From the NCBI GenBank assembly GCA_036346255.1, contig CM070622.1, forward strand, positions 25,012,751 through 25,076,750: 64,000 nt of DNA, given 5' to 3'. This DNA is from Ampelocalamus luodianensis. Its lineage: Eukaryota; Streptophyta; Magnoliopsida; Poales; Poaceae. Both the position numbers and the translations under genes were made by a program. The notes beneath the pieces are model-generated. The model was not told the DNA's origin. It did no database searches and was given only the letters and a program-made list of their open reading frames with translations. Positions 33,816 to 44,972 of the stretch are shown piece by piece. How positions within the stretch are numbered: the first letter of the stretch is position 1; each line of letters opens with the position of its first letter.

Positions 33816-34109
33816 CTCTTCTCGCATCGAAAAGGTAACCGTCGATGAACGACGCTCGTAGATTGAATCGTTTTTCTAGATTGCTATCAATTCTGCAAAT
33901 TTCGCTTTCTAGATTGGTTTCCTACGGTGCAAATCCACTCTAATCTACCGCGAGCCGACTTGAAGTCGCCGGCCAAGCCGATCGGTGGATTGCATGAAAG
34001 AGTAGATGATGATTGTACCGTAGGTAGTAGCATGAAAGGCACCATGTGCCGACACCGCTTTGCAAGCGGTGTCACTACCTCGCGATCGTTACGGTCGGCA
34101 TAGTCCGCC

Positions 34110-35080
34110 ATCACGTCATCGCCACGGGCAACAGCGGTGCCACGCCGCTAGCACGCGGCGAGCACGCATATGACGGCATGAAGCTGCGCCTCGTTGCAAT
34201 CTTGTACCGCATTACACGCATTACATTACATTGCATGAACAATGAAGAAAAAGCGGCCGGCGTGGCCGTCGCGCCGCGCGTCACGGTTGATCGCCGCCAC
34301 CCGCGCATATGGCGGCACCGCCACCACCGCTCTGTAGCGGTGCCACCGAACGCCGCCTCATTGCATGAGGTGTCGCGCTCGACCACCGCCGTCGGCCGCG
34401 ATCGCTGCGCGGCCATCGCCGCGCCCGCGCGCGCCCCGCATCGCTTGCGCCGCCATGCCTACCGCTCGGCGGCCTCCCGACCAGCGCCGCCGCGCGCGCG
34501 CTGCCACTTCGTCGCCGCCGAAGTAGCCTCCCAGCCGTGCGCGCCGCCGCGCAGCGGCCTACCGGCTTCATCCGGCCTTACACGACCGGCCGACACCGCA
34601 ACGCCGGAAAAAACAAAAAGGGAGAGATGAGAAGTGGCGCCGCGGCCGGCGCGCCGCCGTGGCGCCCTTCGGCTCGCGGCCGGCGCGCTGCCGCCTCGCG
34701 CCGCGCGCCGCCGCCGCCGCCGTGGCCCGCCGGCTTCGGCTCGGGCCGGGCAGCTGCCGCCTCGCGCGCCGCGATCGCACCACTAAGTCGCGCCGAGCTT
34801 AGCCTGCCGCGCCGCGCGTTTTCCCGGCGCCGCGCCACAAGCCTCCTCGGCGCCGGCCCTCCGCGAGCGGTGCTCCCGCCGAGCCACGCGTGCGCCGCCG
34901 CCGGATGGCCGCGTCGCGCCGGAAGAAGGAAGCCGCCAGCGCCGCACCACACCGCCCGCGGCCGCCTCGCGCGATGCCGCCGGGCCGCCACGCCGTGCCG
35001 CAAGCCCCCGTCGGAGCGAGCCGGCTCCCCCATGGCGCGCCGCCGCCACTAGAGGAGGAGCTAGGGAAACCCTAGCTCTC
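34110..35080 (+). other. GC-rich block inside the copia element
   Basis: About 1 kb of very GC-rich sequence separates the leader from gag. All frames stay open for long runs (Ala/Arg/Pro-rich) because of composition, and none shows a domain. It ends at about 35080 with AGGGAAACCCTAGCTCTCCC. It may be a family leader or captured host sequence. It is not annotated as a gene. Confidence 0.5.
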
Positions 35081-35756
35081 CCTTTGAAGCAAACGGGCAA
35101 GCCGGCTGAGGTTTTTGGGCTAGGCCGGCCCATAAGGCCGATGGTTTTTTTAGAAGAAAAGAAAGAAAAAAAGGGGGGAACCGAAAAAAGTGGTATTTTG
35201 CAAAAAGAACCTTGAAGTGTTCATAATTACGTAGAATTTTTTGCGAATAAAGAATTTTGCGAAAAACCCTAGAAAAATTGGAAAATTGCGCGCAAATTCT
35301 CTCAGAACTGAGATTTCGCGTTTTAACCCCTGAAACTTGCAGAATTCGCCGAAAATACTTTCTCTAGCAGAAAAGGGCATCGGGAATTCAATTTTTCAAT
35401 CAGTTTTTGCATTTGAAGCATGTTTAACTTTGTTATTATTATTTCTATGCAATTTATGTCTCGTATTTACTGTTTTGATTATCTGTGATTGTTTATATTG
35501 CTTTTAATCACTGAAAATAGCAGTAAATCATGAAAAATGCATAGAAAAATATGGGATCACGAACCAGGAGTTCGAAGAGTATTATGAGAATTTTGCAACC
35601 ATCTTAAGCAAATTACCAGCAGTAATCTTATGATTTTTTGCATGAATATGAATATGACTGGCATCATGGACCATTAGTTCAAAGTACTGACCCAGCATGG
35701 CCAGAATTTGTATAAAATTTGTATCAGTCTTCAATTCTGTGGTAATGTAACCACGG

Positions 35757-36110
35757 ATGAGCAGAAGATTGGCTCTCTCTACCTTTCACCCGAATGCGGT
35801 GCAATCCGCACGCAACTACTGTCAAGACGGCTACATGCAGTATGTTGAATTAATTGATATCATGCAAGTTGCGAAAACTCAAGATGATGTTCTAAGAAAG
35901 AACTACATCTCGCAGCCACCTAATAGCAATGTTGGCCATGAAGCCACTACTAGCAACTACAAGGTGATGAAGCCTCTCACGAATGAGAGGAGCAAGAAGG
36001 GTAAGGTAGTGCATCGCACGTTATTGATGCTTTTCAGTCTAAGAAAAAGGGCAAATGATAGCATGAGGCACACCTCGCCATTGCAGGCACAGAGGATTCA
36101 CATCCATTAG
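35757..36110 (+). pseudogene. Copia Gag remnant
   Basis: This 118-codon frame carries NYCQDGYMQYVELIDIM then KTQDDVLRKNYISQPPNS and ATTSNYKVMK, a layout like copia Gag (helical core, then a 'LLKNHQSRP..S' type tail). No intact zinc knuckle follows, and the frame ends well short of a full Gag. Confidence 0.6.
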
Positions 36111-36619
36111 TTGCACTTATGAATGTGGACAGCCCAGTAGCAGCCCCCATCATCCCTCCTTTGGACATCGCGATGATCGCATTGTAGTCGCCAAGAGGAG
36201 AAGATCGCGCATGGAGCCGATTGAGGCAGAAGTTCCTGAATACTTCGCCTATTAGATCTAGTGCACACATTGCAATCGGATCTTTTATATAAATCTGCAG
36301 TTTGTAATTGAAGCAGAACTTTGAATTATTGAATAATGGTTGCAAGCTCTAGAAGAGCAAATCATTAAATTCTTATTATGAGTCCTGCAAGACTTATTTT
36401 CTCGTCTTTATAATAACAAGTTACGTTCTGATATCTGAAGTATTTTATTTATGTGTTGCTTGCTTTCTGCTACATATTAATAAAGTACATTATATTAGAA
36501 CGCGTGTGGCGCCCTATGGAGGAAGTGTGCTTAGCAGGTAGCGGCACAACGAATACCATCCTGAGAGAAATGGAAATTTTTCCAGTCAATCAGCAAGAAT
36601 GCTGGTAGTCTTACGACAA

Positions 36620-37830
36620 TCGCAGGCAGCGATACTGGTATAATAGGCTCAGGAAGGGCCATAATTATACTCCCAATGGGCACAACTTTGGTCATTGAAA
36701 AGACCTTGTTGTACCAGAATCGACTAGAACTCTCAAGGATATTTGCACTAACGGTTTAGTGTAGAGGCGAAGAAGAGTATAGTGCAGAATACTGCTCATT
36801 ACAAAGCGTGAAGAAAGTGAAAAATAGCATTAGAATGTCTTCCTTCATATGAAACGGGCTATCTTGCACTAATATTAAGACACACAGCTTTGTCTTGTCT
36901 TGAAAATAATATTTAGAAGCTCTGAACTTTTCTATCTCGGCATGATAGATTATGCGCCTAGGTCTTAGGATAATGAGAGATATAATTAACAATTCACAGG
37001 GACATAATATGAATATAAAGAATTTCCCGAATCTGGAAGATTTTGTGTGCCCCGCATGTGCCACCGGGAAATTAATTATTAGACCTTTTGCTCTGAAAGC
37101 GAAGGATGAAGTCCCTACATTCCTGGACCGTATCCAGGGAGACTTTTGCGGTCCTATATAGCCCCTGTAAGGGTCATTTTAGGTATTTTATGGTGCTCAT
37201 CGATGCTTCCTCGGAATGGTCGCATATATATTTATTGTCTACGAGAAATCATGCTTCTGTATAGCTAAATCTCGCAGATAATTAAATTAGAAATATTTTT
37301 TTCCTGATCATTATGAGAAGTCCACCTGAATGGACAACGCTGGAGAACTTACTCCGAAAACATTTAATGATTATTGCATAAAAATGGGAATTAAAAGTTG
37401 AGCATTCTGTACCGCATGTCCGCACCCAGAATAGACTAGCAGAACTTTGAAGAATTGTAATCTATCAACTATATGTTGGGGACACGCAGTCCTGCTCGCA
37501 GCATCTCTCATCATTTTTTTTTAGACCGTCGGCTTATAACATCCATCCAACTATACAACTAGCGCAAGGGTCAGCAAAGAAAACTAAACATCTCCGCAGG
37601 ATTGGTTGCAAGGGTTATATACCTATACCACCACCACAATGACGCAATGGGTCTTCTCAGAAAGTGGGATATCGTTGGTTATGAGACAGCATCCATAATC
37701 AAGTATTTGGACCATATGACTGGAGATTTGAATAATGCCCGATTCGCTGATAATACATTCGATGAGGTTAGTTTCCCGTCATTAGGGGGAGGAAATCAAC
37801 CCTTGATGATAATGTCGGGAAATAATTGAA
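36620..37830 (+). pseudogene. Copia GAG-pre-integrase and integrase remnant
   Basis: Fragments in changing frames read IILPMGTTLVIEKTLLYQ (start of the GAG-pre-integrase region), then NLEDFVCPACATGKLI (C-x2-C of the zinc-binding domain) and FLDRIQGDFCGPI (integrase core start), and later WDIVGYETASIIKYLDHMTGDL (integrase end). The central DDE part is severely eroded. The same motifs occur in the minus-strand copia copy at 59-64 kb, which marks a related lineage. Confidence 0.75.
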
Positions 37831-37985
37831 GTCTAGAAGACAATTGAAATCCAGAAGATAATTGAAATCTATGCATATGACCCGCACACTAGTGAAGCAA
37901 ATAGAAAAATCCAGAAGATAATTGCAGTCCAGAAGATAATTTGAATTGAAGTCTAGAAGACAATTGAAGTCCAGAAGATAATTGA
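37824..37985 (+). repeat. Short tandem repeats of a GAAGTCCAGAAGATAATT-like unit
   Basis: About seven irregular copies of (G/A)AAGTCYAGAAGAYAATTGAA occur in the copia connector between integrase and reverse transcriptase, one of them separated by unrelated bases. Confidence 0.75.
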
Positions 37986-38639
37986 TTTGCAAGCATTAGC
38001 GAATCAACTGCCAGACCACTTTAGTGATTTGAAGAGCGTGACCAAGTAGCATTTGCCTGCAGCAATGCACCGGAGAGGGCTGAAATACCAACGAAGGTAT
38101 CCCTAATCCCGTCCAGAGGCCTCAGAATAAAAGGACGAGAACTCCGGTCCCTCGAATCCGAAGTAACCGGGGACGCCTGGTGAAAAAGGATAAGAAGGAC
38201 TTGTCACAGCCGATCACCGAAGTGCCCGAACGAAGGGGCGGTTGAGACGACATCGGTATGGAACCTTGAAAAGGCATACCAGAATTGAACATCCCCAAGA
38301 AGGGAGACATCAGCATGGATGTGTGCGCACACATCGGAGCTGAAAAACTAAAGGGACTTGCCCCGTAATTGGAAGCAGCGGTGAGCAAATAGAAGCATTA
38401 AAAGAATCGCCCCTTGAAGAAATAGTTATAAACTTTATGACCTCGGGAGAACCTTTGAATATGACAACAGCCAATGTCGACATTTACTTTGCAAAGAAAC
38501 TTGCCACAATCATCAATCTTGATTCAGAGCCTGCATCGCTCGCTGAATGAAAGAAAAGATCAGATTGAGAAGATTGAGAGAAGGCAATAGAAACTGTATT
38601 ATTCTCTCCGAATAAAAGAAAGACGTTTGGTCCTGTAAG

Positions 38640-39260
38640 CCGCACGTCTCCCCCTGTGCACCCCGTAGGGTATAAGTGGGTATTTGTTCGAAAGAGAAAT
38701 AAAAAGAAGCAAGGCTTGTTGCACAAGTTTTCACTGAACATCCAGGAGATGATTATGAAGAAACATATTCCTGGTCATGGCGGAACTCCTTTAAATATTT
38801 ATCTCAATGGCGGTGAACTTGAAGTTAGAAGCGAAATTGATGGATGGGGTACCAGCATACCTTTATGAAATATTGGATTGGACATTTATATGAAGATACA
38901 GAATGTATCAACATCCCGAACCAAAAGCAGAGCAAATAGAAACATATACGATGTGAAACTCGAGAAAGTCATTATGCGAACTTAAGCAATCGAGCGAATG
39001 TGGTATAATCGCAGGCGACTTTCTATGCAAGAAAGGCTACGAACAATGAGAATAATCTTTGTGTTTTTATCGACGATCCCGAAATGGATTTTGTATAATC
39101 TCGAGTATGAAGATGATCGAATATCATCGGAACCACAAGGACATTAGGAAAGCAAGCTCTTACAGAGTCGGAGTTGAAATGAAAGATTTGGGTAAAACCA
39201 AATATTGCCTAGGCTTGGAGTTTGAGCATGTCCTGAAGGAATATTAGTACATCAGTCAAC
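38640..39260 (+). pseudogene. Copia reverse transcriptase remnant
   Basis: VGYKWVFVRKRNKKKQG marks the start of the reverse transcriptase and MKDLGKTKYCLGLEFEH a later part of it. Sequence between is compressed and frame-shifted, and the catalytic YVDD region is not intact (a degraded frame at about 39060-39120 reads NLCVFIDDPEMDFV). Confidence 0.7.
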
Positions 39261-39816
39261 CTACACTCGAAAGGTGTCGAAAGGTTCGACTTTGTAAAGG
39301 CATACCCTTTGAAAGTGCCAATGGTGGAGATCTTTGCGCAAGACAAAGACCCGTCTGAGACCTAAAGAAGAGGGGAGAGTCACGGGACCGAATTCCCACC
39401 TTTGAAGTGCAATAGAAGCACTAATGTATTTAGCAAAGCGTACTAGAGCGAACATTGTATTTGCCGTGATCCTACTAGCAAGGTATAGTGCGAGAACCTA
39501 CCAAAGGCATTGGCGGGGAATAAAGGGCATCTTCCGATACCTCCAAAGAAGCAAAGAATTTAGTACATTCTCTGAAAGAACAAAGACTTAACTATGAATG
39601 GCAATACAGATAACGGTTTTGTAGAATCCATATCTGACCAAATTGCAAACAGGCTATGAACTCTTATGTGGTGGAACTGCAATTCCATGAAAAACGTCTA
39701 AGCAGAGTCTTGTATCGACTTCGACGAACCACTCGAAAATAATAGCACTGTATGAGGCCTTACGAGATTGTGTTTGGCTTCGACGGATGATTCACCACAT
39801 CCAGTAGTCATGTGGA

Positions 39817-40173
39817 TTGAATACCGCACAAACCCCCACTATTATCTATGAAGATAATGCAGCTTGTGTTGCACAAGTGCAGATGAGTTATGTGAATAAT
39901 TCTCTCACAAAGTATATCAACCCCAAGTTCTTCTATGCTCATGAAATGCAAAAGATGGACGAAATTAAGGTATTGCACACTAAGTCATGTGAAAATCTTG
40001 CAGATTTGTTCACTAAATCACTTCCAGCATCTAGCTTTGAAAGGTGCGTACGTGGAATTGGAATGATGAGACTTAGAGAAGTGCGAGAGTGTGAGAGAAC
40101 CTTCACAAACTCATTACTAAAGCTTGATCACGAAGATCGAGTACCCAAAGAGCAAATCCTGAAGATTAAATAA
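39817..40173 (+). pseudogene. Copia RNase H / C-terminal end
   Basis: A 118-codon frame carries TPTIIYEDNAACVAQVQ (RNase H), NSLTKYINPKFFYAHEMQK and the typical copia C-terminal block HTKSCENLADLFTKSLPAS then GIGMMRLREV. It is the best preserved piece of this element. The upstream part of RNase H is broken. Confidence 0.8.
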
Positions 40174-40352
40174 AATTGGGTGGATTGTACTCTTTTTCCC
40201 TTGACGAGTTTTCCTGAAGTTTCTCTGTTAAGGTTTTTAATGAGGCAATTCGTGCAGCATAGCAGAACATGATTCATGTACTCTTTCTCCAAAATTTTTC
40301 CCATTTGGGTTTTTATGGAGTTTGACGAGGCATGGACATGAAGGATGAGAGC

Positions 40353-40363
40353 CCAAGGGGGAG
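40353..40363 (+). other. Polypurine tract of the copia element
   Basis: AAGGGGGAG immediately precedes the 3' LTR (CCCAAGGGGGAG then TGTTAGG), the expected site for plus-strand priming. Confidence 0.8.
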
Positions 40364-40624
40364 TGTTAGGAAACCAGGCCCGGCCAGGAGTCCGGGTCCG
40401 GGTGGGCACCTCATCCACCGTAGACTATATATAGGAGGGGGGAGGCCCCCCAACCATTGTACACAGATTCATTATTGGAAGAGCAATAAAGAGAAGCTGC
40501 AGTCCCCTCTCATACTTGTGTTCATCTATTATTCGTTCTTGTGTTCTTGCATCGTTCTTACGATTCTCTATTTGTCTACGAGGTTATCGCTCGGACTGGA
40601 CTTGCCAGCGACGGTTCCTCAACA
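40364..40624 (+). repeat. 3' LTR of the copia element
   Basis: It is nearly identical to 33538-33797. The only differences seen are around AGCTGCAGTCCCC (versus AGCTGCGATCCC). TATATATA is at 40426-40433. Confidence 0.93.
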
Positions 40625-41884
40625 GAACGAAAGGAGTAGTGCAGTTTACAAGGGTCAGGCCCTAGAGTTTTTGAAGTCAAGCAAACACGTGTACCAGAAG
40701 CTAGGATTAGCTAAGGTCATCGCAACACCAAACACCTGTGTGCACACAAAACAAATCCCATTTCCAGGGATATATTATATATACTAAGCTAATAAGCAAA
40801 GTGATTAAAAAAGCTAATATTTATCTTAACACGTACGACCGATCGATGACGGGGACCCTGCACATCCAATCGGTCGATTTGCCTTCGCGGTAGAGGGGCA
40901 CCGGGGGCCCACTAATCGCACGTTTCTGGCAAGCCGTGGCTTCAAGTAGAGCCGGAGTCGGGCGGGTTTTCGGGCCACCCAAGCCGGCCAGCGACACGGC
41001 CCAAGCGCGACGCGGCGGACACGTGGCGGGCGGACCGCACGCGACGAGCGGCGGCGGGCTGGGCTCGAAAGCCGGCTGTCGGGCGGCGCGGCGCGGCACG
41101 GTGAATCGTCGCGTGCTCGGCGGCGCGACGGCAGCGGCGAGCACGGCGAACGCGGCCGCGCGGTCGGCACGCCTCCACGCCGCCTTGGGAGCCGCCGAGG
41201 AGAGCGGAGAGCGCGACTCGCGAGCACCGGCGCGGGGCCGAGAGCCTCCCACGGCGGCGCGCGCTCGTCGCGCGCCTCCTCGCCTCCGCCTGGCCCAGAC
41301 CAAGACGGCGGCCGGGCCACGGCGGCAATAGGCCGGCCGCGGCGGCGCCGGCACGGGGATCTGGGCGGCGCCGGGCCACCATGGAGCACCAGAGGGAGGC
41401 GGCTCCAAATCCGCGCGCCTCCTCGCCTCCCGCCTCGCCTCCTCCGCCGCGCCTCCTCGCCTCCGCGCTCGCATCCTTCGCCGGGAGGGAGGCTCTGAGG
41501 CGATGGGAGTGGGGAGGCAGGGGCCAGGCCGCTGAGGGTGGGGAGAGCGAGAAGGAGGCCGGGAGGCGATGGGAGTGGGGTGTGGGAGGCGATGGGGAGG
41601 GGCCGTGCGCGTGGGGAGAGGAGGCCGGTCCGCCGGGAGGTGATGGGGGGATTGGGGGATAGGGGGAGCCGGGGAGGCACGGGGGGCCGGGTGGAGTGGT
41701 GGCCGGTGGGGGTCGTGGCCTCGTGGGGGAGAGCCGAAGAGGGGACTGGGGACTGGGGAGGCACGGGGGACCGTGGGTGAGAGGGGAGGCATGGGGGAGT
41801 GGGGACGGGGCCACAGTGGCGATGGCGATCGGTCTAGTCGCTGAAGTCACGGCACGAGGAGATGCCGAGAAAGGTGGATGGCTC

Positions 41885-42300
41885 ACCTTTTGATACAAAG
41901 AAGATGCCAAGTAACGTTAGGAAATCAGGACTTTAGGAGTAACGCCGGACAGACAAAAGAGCAAGATGATGTGAAAAAAAGTTGATTCTACACAGAAGAC
42001 TAACGTTCGCATGCAACATTTAAAAAATAACGATCAGAAACGTTTAGAAAATAACGATCAGAAGAGTAACGTTCGGAAAGTAACGTTCGTATTTTTCCTT
42101 ATAAGTTCACTTCCTCCGCTCTGCATCTTCCCAGCATAATCGCATTGCTTCATTCTTCACTCCCTCCGCTCTGCAATTTCTTCCGAGCATCACAGTTCCC
42201 GGGATATTTATTGTTCCGAGCATCACAGCAATTTCTTCACTCTCTTTATTTATTTATTTATTACTCTCCCACATTTATTCACCATCTATCCATTATGCTG
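41885..42300 (+). promoter_or_regulatory. Probable promoter and leader of the hAT transposase
   Basis: AT-rich sequence with repeated AATAACGATCAGAA and GTAACGTTCG motifs (about 42025-42090) is followed by a TATA-like CCTTATAAG at about 42098. Then comes a leader with two copies of CTCCGCTCTGCA before the likely ATG at 42295. Confidence 0.4.
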
Positions 42301-44482
42301 CCAAGGAGTCGGAGTACTAAGGAGCTCCCGAGCGGTATGCTCTGAGAGTCGAACACGAAAAGGACAAAGAGGCGACTTAGTGTAAGCTCGTCGTCGCTCC
42401 CTAGTCCTCCTCCGGCTCCGACTCCCGTTGATGCTCACCAGTTGTCGCCAAGCATGAGAGACTACGGCATGGATGACCGTCATATGGACGGTACGGAGGG
42501 CTACGAGGAGTACCAGGGCGGTTTCAGAGCCAATGGGGACTCGAGTTCTCCCGCGTCCTGACGGCAACATTGGCGAGTGCGGGCGAAGAAGCTGTTGGAA
42601 ACACATGACACAGGAGCCGGAAATCCATGGCGGCCAAGCGGTAGATATCGCAACATGTAATTATTGTCAAGCTAAATTATCGCTCAAATGCAGCAGCGGG
42701 GACATGGCATGAGCCGGCACTACAAGGCATGCTTGCGCAAGATCGGCGCAGAGCCGAGGGAGGAGTACAAGCGCAGCTAAACTTGAGGCCGATGGCTCTG
42801 TAAGTACTTAGGTATACAACCCACTTTCTGCTCGTGAGGAAATCGCTAGATATATTGTTGCGAAAGATCAACCGATTAGGATGGGTGAAAGCCGCGCGTT
42901 CGAAAAAAATGATCCAACGCGGTTTTTGCCCACAGTACCAACATGTTAGTAGGAGAACCACTACATCTAATATTTTACGAATGTATCATAAGCAACTAGC
43001 AGAGTTAAAAGAACAATTCCTACAATTTCAGTTCTCTTTTGCTATAACTTCAGACATTTGGACATCATCACACCAGAGAAGTGCCTACCTTAGTGTTGTA
43101 GCCCATTATTTAGACGATAAGTACAAACTAAACAAGAGAGTCATAGGGTTTAAGCCAATTAACGAATCACACACGGGAGAGGCTATTGCTGAGTGTATAC
43201 TACACGTACTTGATGATTTTAAGATAGATAATAAGATTGTTTCTATCACTCTTGATAACGCATCGTGAACACTCATCGCTATGAACACCCTCACCCCAAG
43301 ATTGCACACATATATTGGTGGTTATGTTCTCCACGAGATCGTATGCCATATCTTGAACCTTGTTGTTCAAGGCGGTATGGAAGCGATTGGCGGATATTTG
43401 AACAATGTCCGCGACGCCATTCGCTACCTCACAAATTCCCACAAGTGATAACCGGGTTCGAGTACTTGCGCACCAATGGGAAGGAGCCAAGAAAATTCGG
43501 TCTTGACATGAAGGTGAGGTGGAACTCGACCTACATCATGTTAAAGAAGGTACAAGGGTGCGAACATATTATATCTGTTTTTGTCAATGCTAACTCTGAA
43601 AAAATGAATTGGTAGTTACCAATTCAGATTAGCGATTGCTAGTCATTTTCGATAGTTTTACAACCTTTTATAAAGCAACAAAGATGTTATCGGTGTTTAT
43701 TACCCTACCTCTTGCTTAGTTATAGAATTTATTTGGTTTATTGCGCACAAGATTGCCAAATCTAGGAAGGATCCCTTTTAAATCATCTTTGTCGCACTAA
43801 TGGAGACAAAATTTACTAAATATTTTGAGTCTATTTCACATGTGTATTGCTTTGCTATCATTTTCGATCCTCTGAAAAAGTTGTCGAGTTTGCGGATCGG
43901 TATGGAGGAATAGGTGAATGTCTTGATCTTGATTACTCGGAAGCTTTTGCACATATCAAAGAGGAACTTTTCGTGTTTTCCGTATGTATTATGACAAATT
44001 CGCGATGAGCGGGATCGGAGGCCTCACAACAAATGCAACAAGGAAAGAAAAGCTTGACATCCCACTTGTGGAAGAAGCTAAAGGGCAAGTCCAGTTCTTC
44101 GTCCTCTCAGCCTCAGGCGACCTCCAACTGGAATTCTGTCTCAGAGCTAAACCACTACCTGGAGCATGATTTTGCAAACATCGATCCTGACCTTTCCGGT
44201 GGAAAGGTAGACTTGCTCGAGTGGTGGAAGAACAACAAGCGGATATTTCCTGTACTATCACATTTCGCACGGGATGTTCTGTTGGTGCCGGTGTCCACTG
44301 TATCTTCAGAAGCAACGTTCAGCATGGCAGGGAGAATAATTGAAGAAAGAAGAGCATCCCTCACGCCTAGGATGGTGGAGGCAATCACATGCGCCAAGGA
44401 TTGGGAATTGGCTAAAGAGCGGCAACAACATCAACTGGAGGATCTTGAGATCGCGCAGCGTCTGGCGACCTTGAGCGCATGA
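42295..44482 (+). pseudogene. hAT transposase with BED zinc finger and dimerisation domain
   Basis: ATG 42295 (MLPRSRSTKEL) lies in frame with a low-complexity N-terminus interrupted by TGA. A BED finger follows: WKHMTQEPEIHGGQAVD then CNYCQAKLSLK, and after a frameshift SRHYKACLRK, completing the C2HC set near 42600-42740. The catalytic core has FAITSDIWTSSHQRSAYLS (first Asp), SITLDNAS (second Asp) and a HEIVCHILNLVVQGG block. The C-terminal hAT dimerisation domain (44200-44480) is the best kept: LEWWKNNKRIFPVLSHFARD, PVSTVSSEATFSMAGRI, LTPRMVEAITCAKDW. hAT transposases cut and paste DNA with an RNase H-like fold. At least four frame changes and stops (42343, 43266, about 43615, 44165) make this copy inactive. 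Confidence 0.88.
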
Positions 44483-44972
44483 GCGATCTCGATATTGATG
44501 AGTAGTCAGTATGTACACATGTTGTTACTGTACTCTTTTCCTTACTCGGGGAACCCCACTCTGGGGCGTAAGGTTTTTAACGAGGCAGTAACATTGTATT
44601 TGTAAAATATTAAGAAAATTTCACCTTTTCCCCGAAATATTTTCGTGCCCATGTTTTTACGCAATTAATTCAATTTTAACTAGGTTTTTAATGAGCGAGC
44701 ACGACCGCACGAGAAGAATGAAGATGACGGTCGCTGCCGCGTCGCCGTCTCATTGTCAATAGTTACTTAGGGTGGGCTTGGTGGCATGGCGGCCGCGACC
44801 ACGGCACGACGGGCTTTGGGCGTGCACAGGCCTGACCGAATCGCGAGGTGGGCGGCGGCACGGCACGGCACGCCGAAGTGATCGGGCCGAGCCGGCGCGC
44901 GCGATGCGACCCGGCACGGTGGGCCGTGCGCCGCCGCCGCACGCGCGCCCAATTCCCAGCTCTAGCTTCAAG

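Larger units (their letters stand above)
33538..40624 (+). mobile_element. Ty1/copia retrotransposon, recent insertion with decayed coding region
   Basis: LTRs of 260-261 bp (TGTTAGGAAACC...CTCAACA) flank 6.57 kb, and GAACG is duplicated at 33533-33537 and 40625-40629. The order gag, GAG-pre-integrase, integrase, reverse transcriptase, RNase H on the plus strand is that of Ty1/copia. The LTRs differ by only about three changes, yet the coding regions are riddled with stops, frameshifts and deletions. A 1-kb GC-rich block precedes gag. The element is therefore likely non-autonomous and was mobilised by enzymes from elsewhere. Confidence 0.9.
33297..40636. mobile_element. Small mariner/Stowaway-like MITE split by the copia element
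   Basis: The left end reads CTACTTACTTCGTTCTTTTTTAC. If the copia element and one GAACG copy are removed, the right end reads GTAAAGAAGAACGAAAGGAG, its inverted counterpart, and TA flanks both sides. The MITE itself is only about 250 bp (33297-33537 plus 40630-40636) and AT-rich. Confidence 0.55.
40947..44964 (+). mobile_element. Full-length hAT transposon (4018 bp), transposase decayed
   Basis: The left terminus TAGAGCCGGAGTCGGGCG and the complement of the right terminus (TAGAGCTGGGAATTGGGCG) are hAT inverted ends. A perfect 8-bp target duplication GCTTCAAG lies at 40939-40946 and 44965-44972. Subterminal regions carry GGCACGG/CGGGCC motifs typical of grass hATs such as RICESLEEPER-like elements. 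The transposase gene occupies the middle on the plus strand. The left 850 bp is extremely GC-rich. Confidence 0.93.

Noticed and set aside
34537..35133. Overlapping open frames of 96-171 codons on both strands
   Set aside because: All frames are open because of the GC-rich block in the copia element; no motif and no conservation signal visible.
40821..41910. Minus-strand open frames of 312-323 codons, Pro/Arg/Ala-rich
   Set aside because: Three frames are open at once, the composition is extremely GC-rich, no domain is visible, and the frames run across the boundary of the hAT element.
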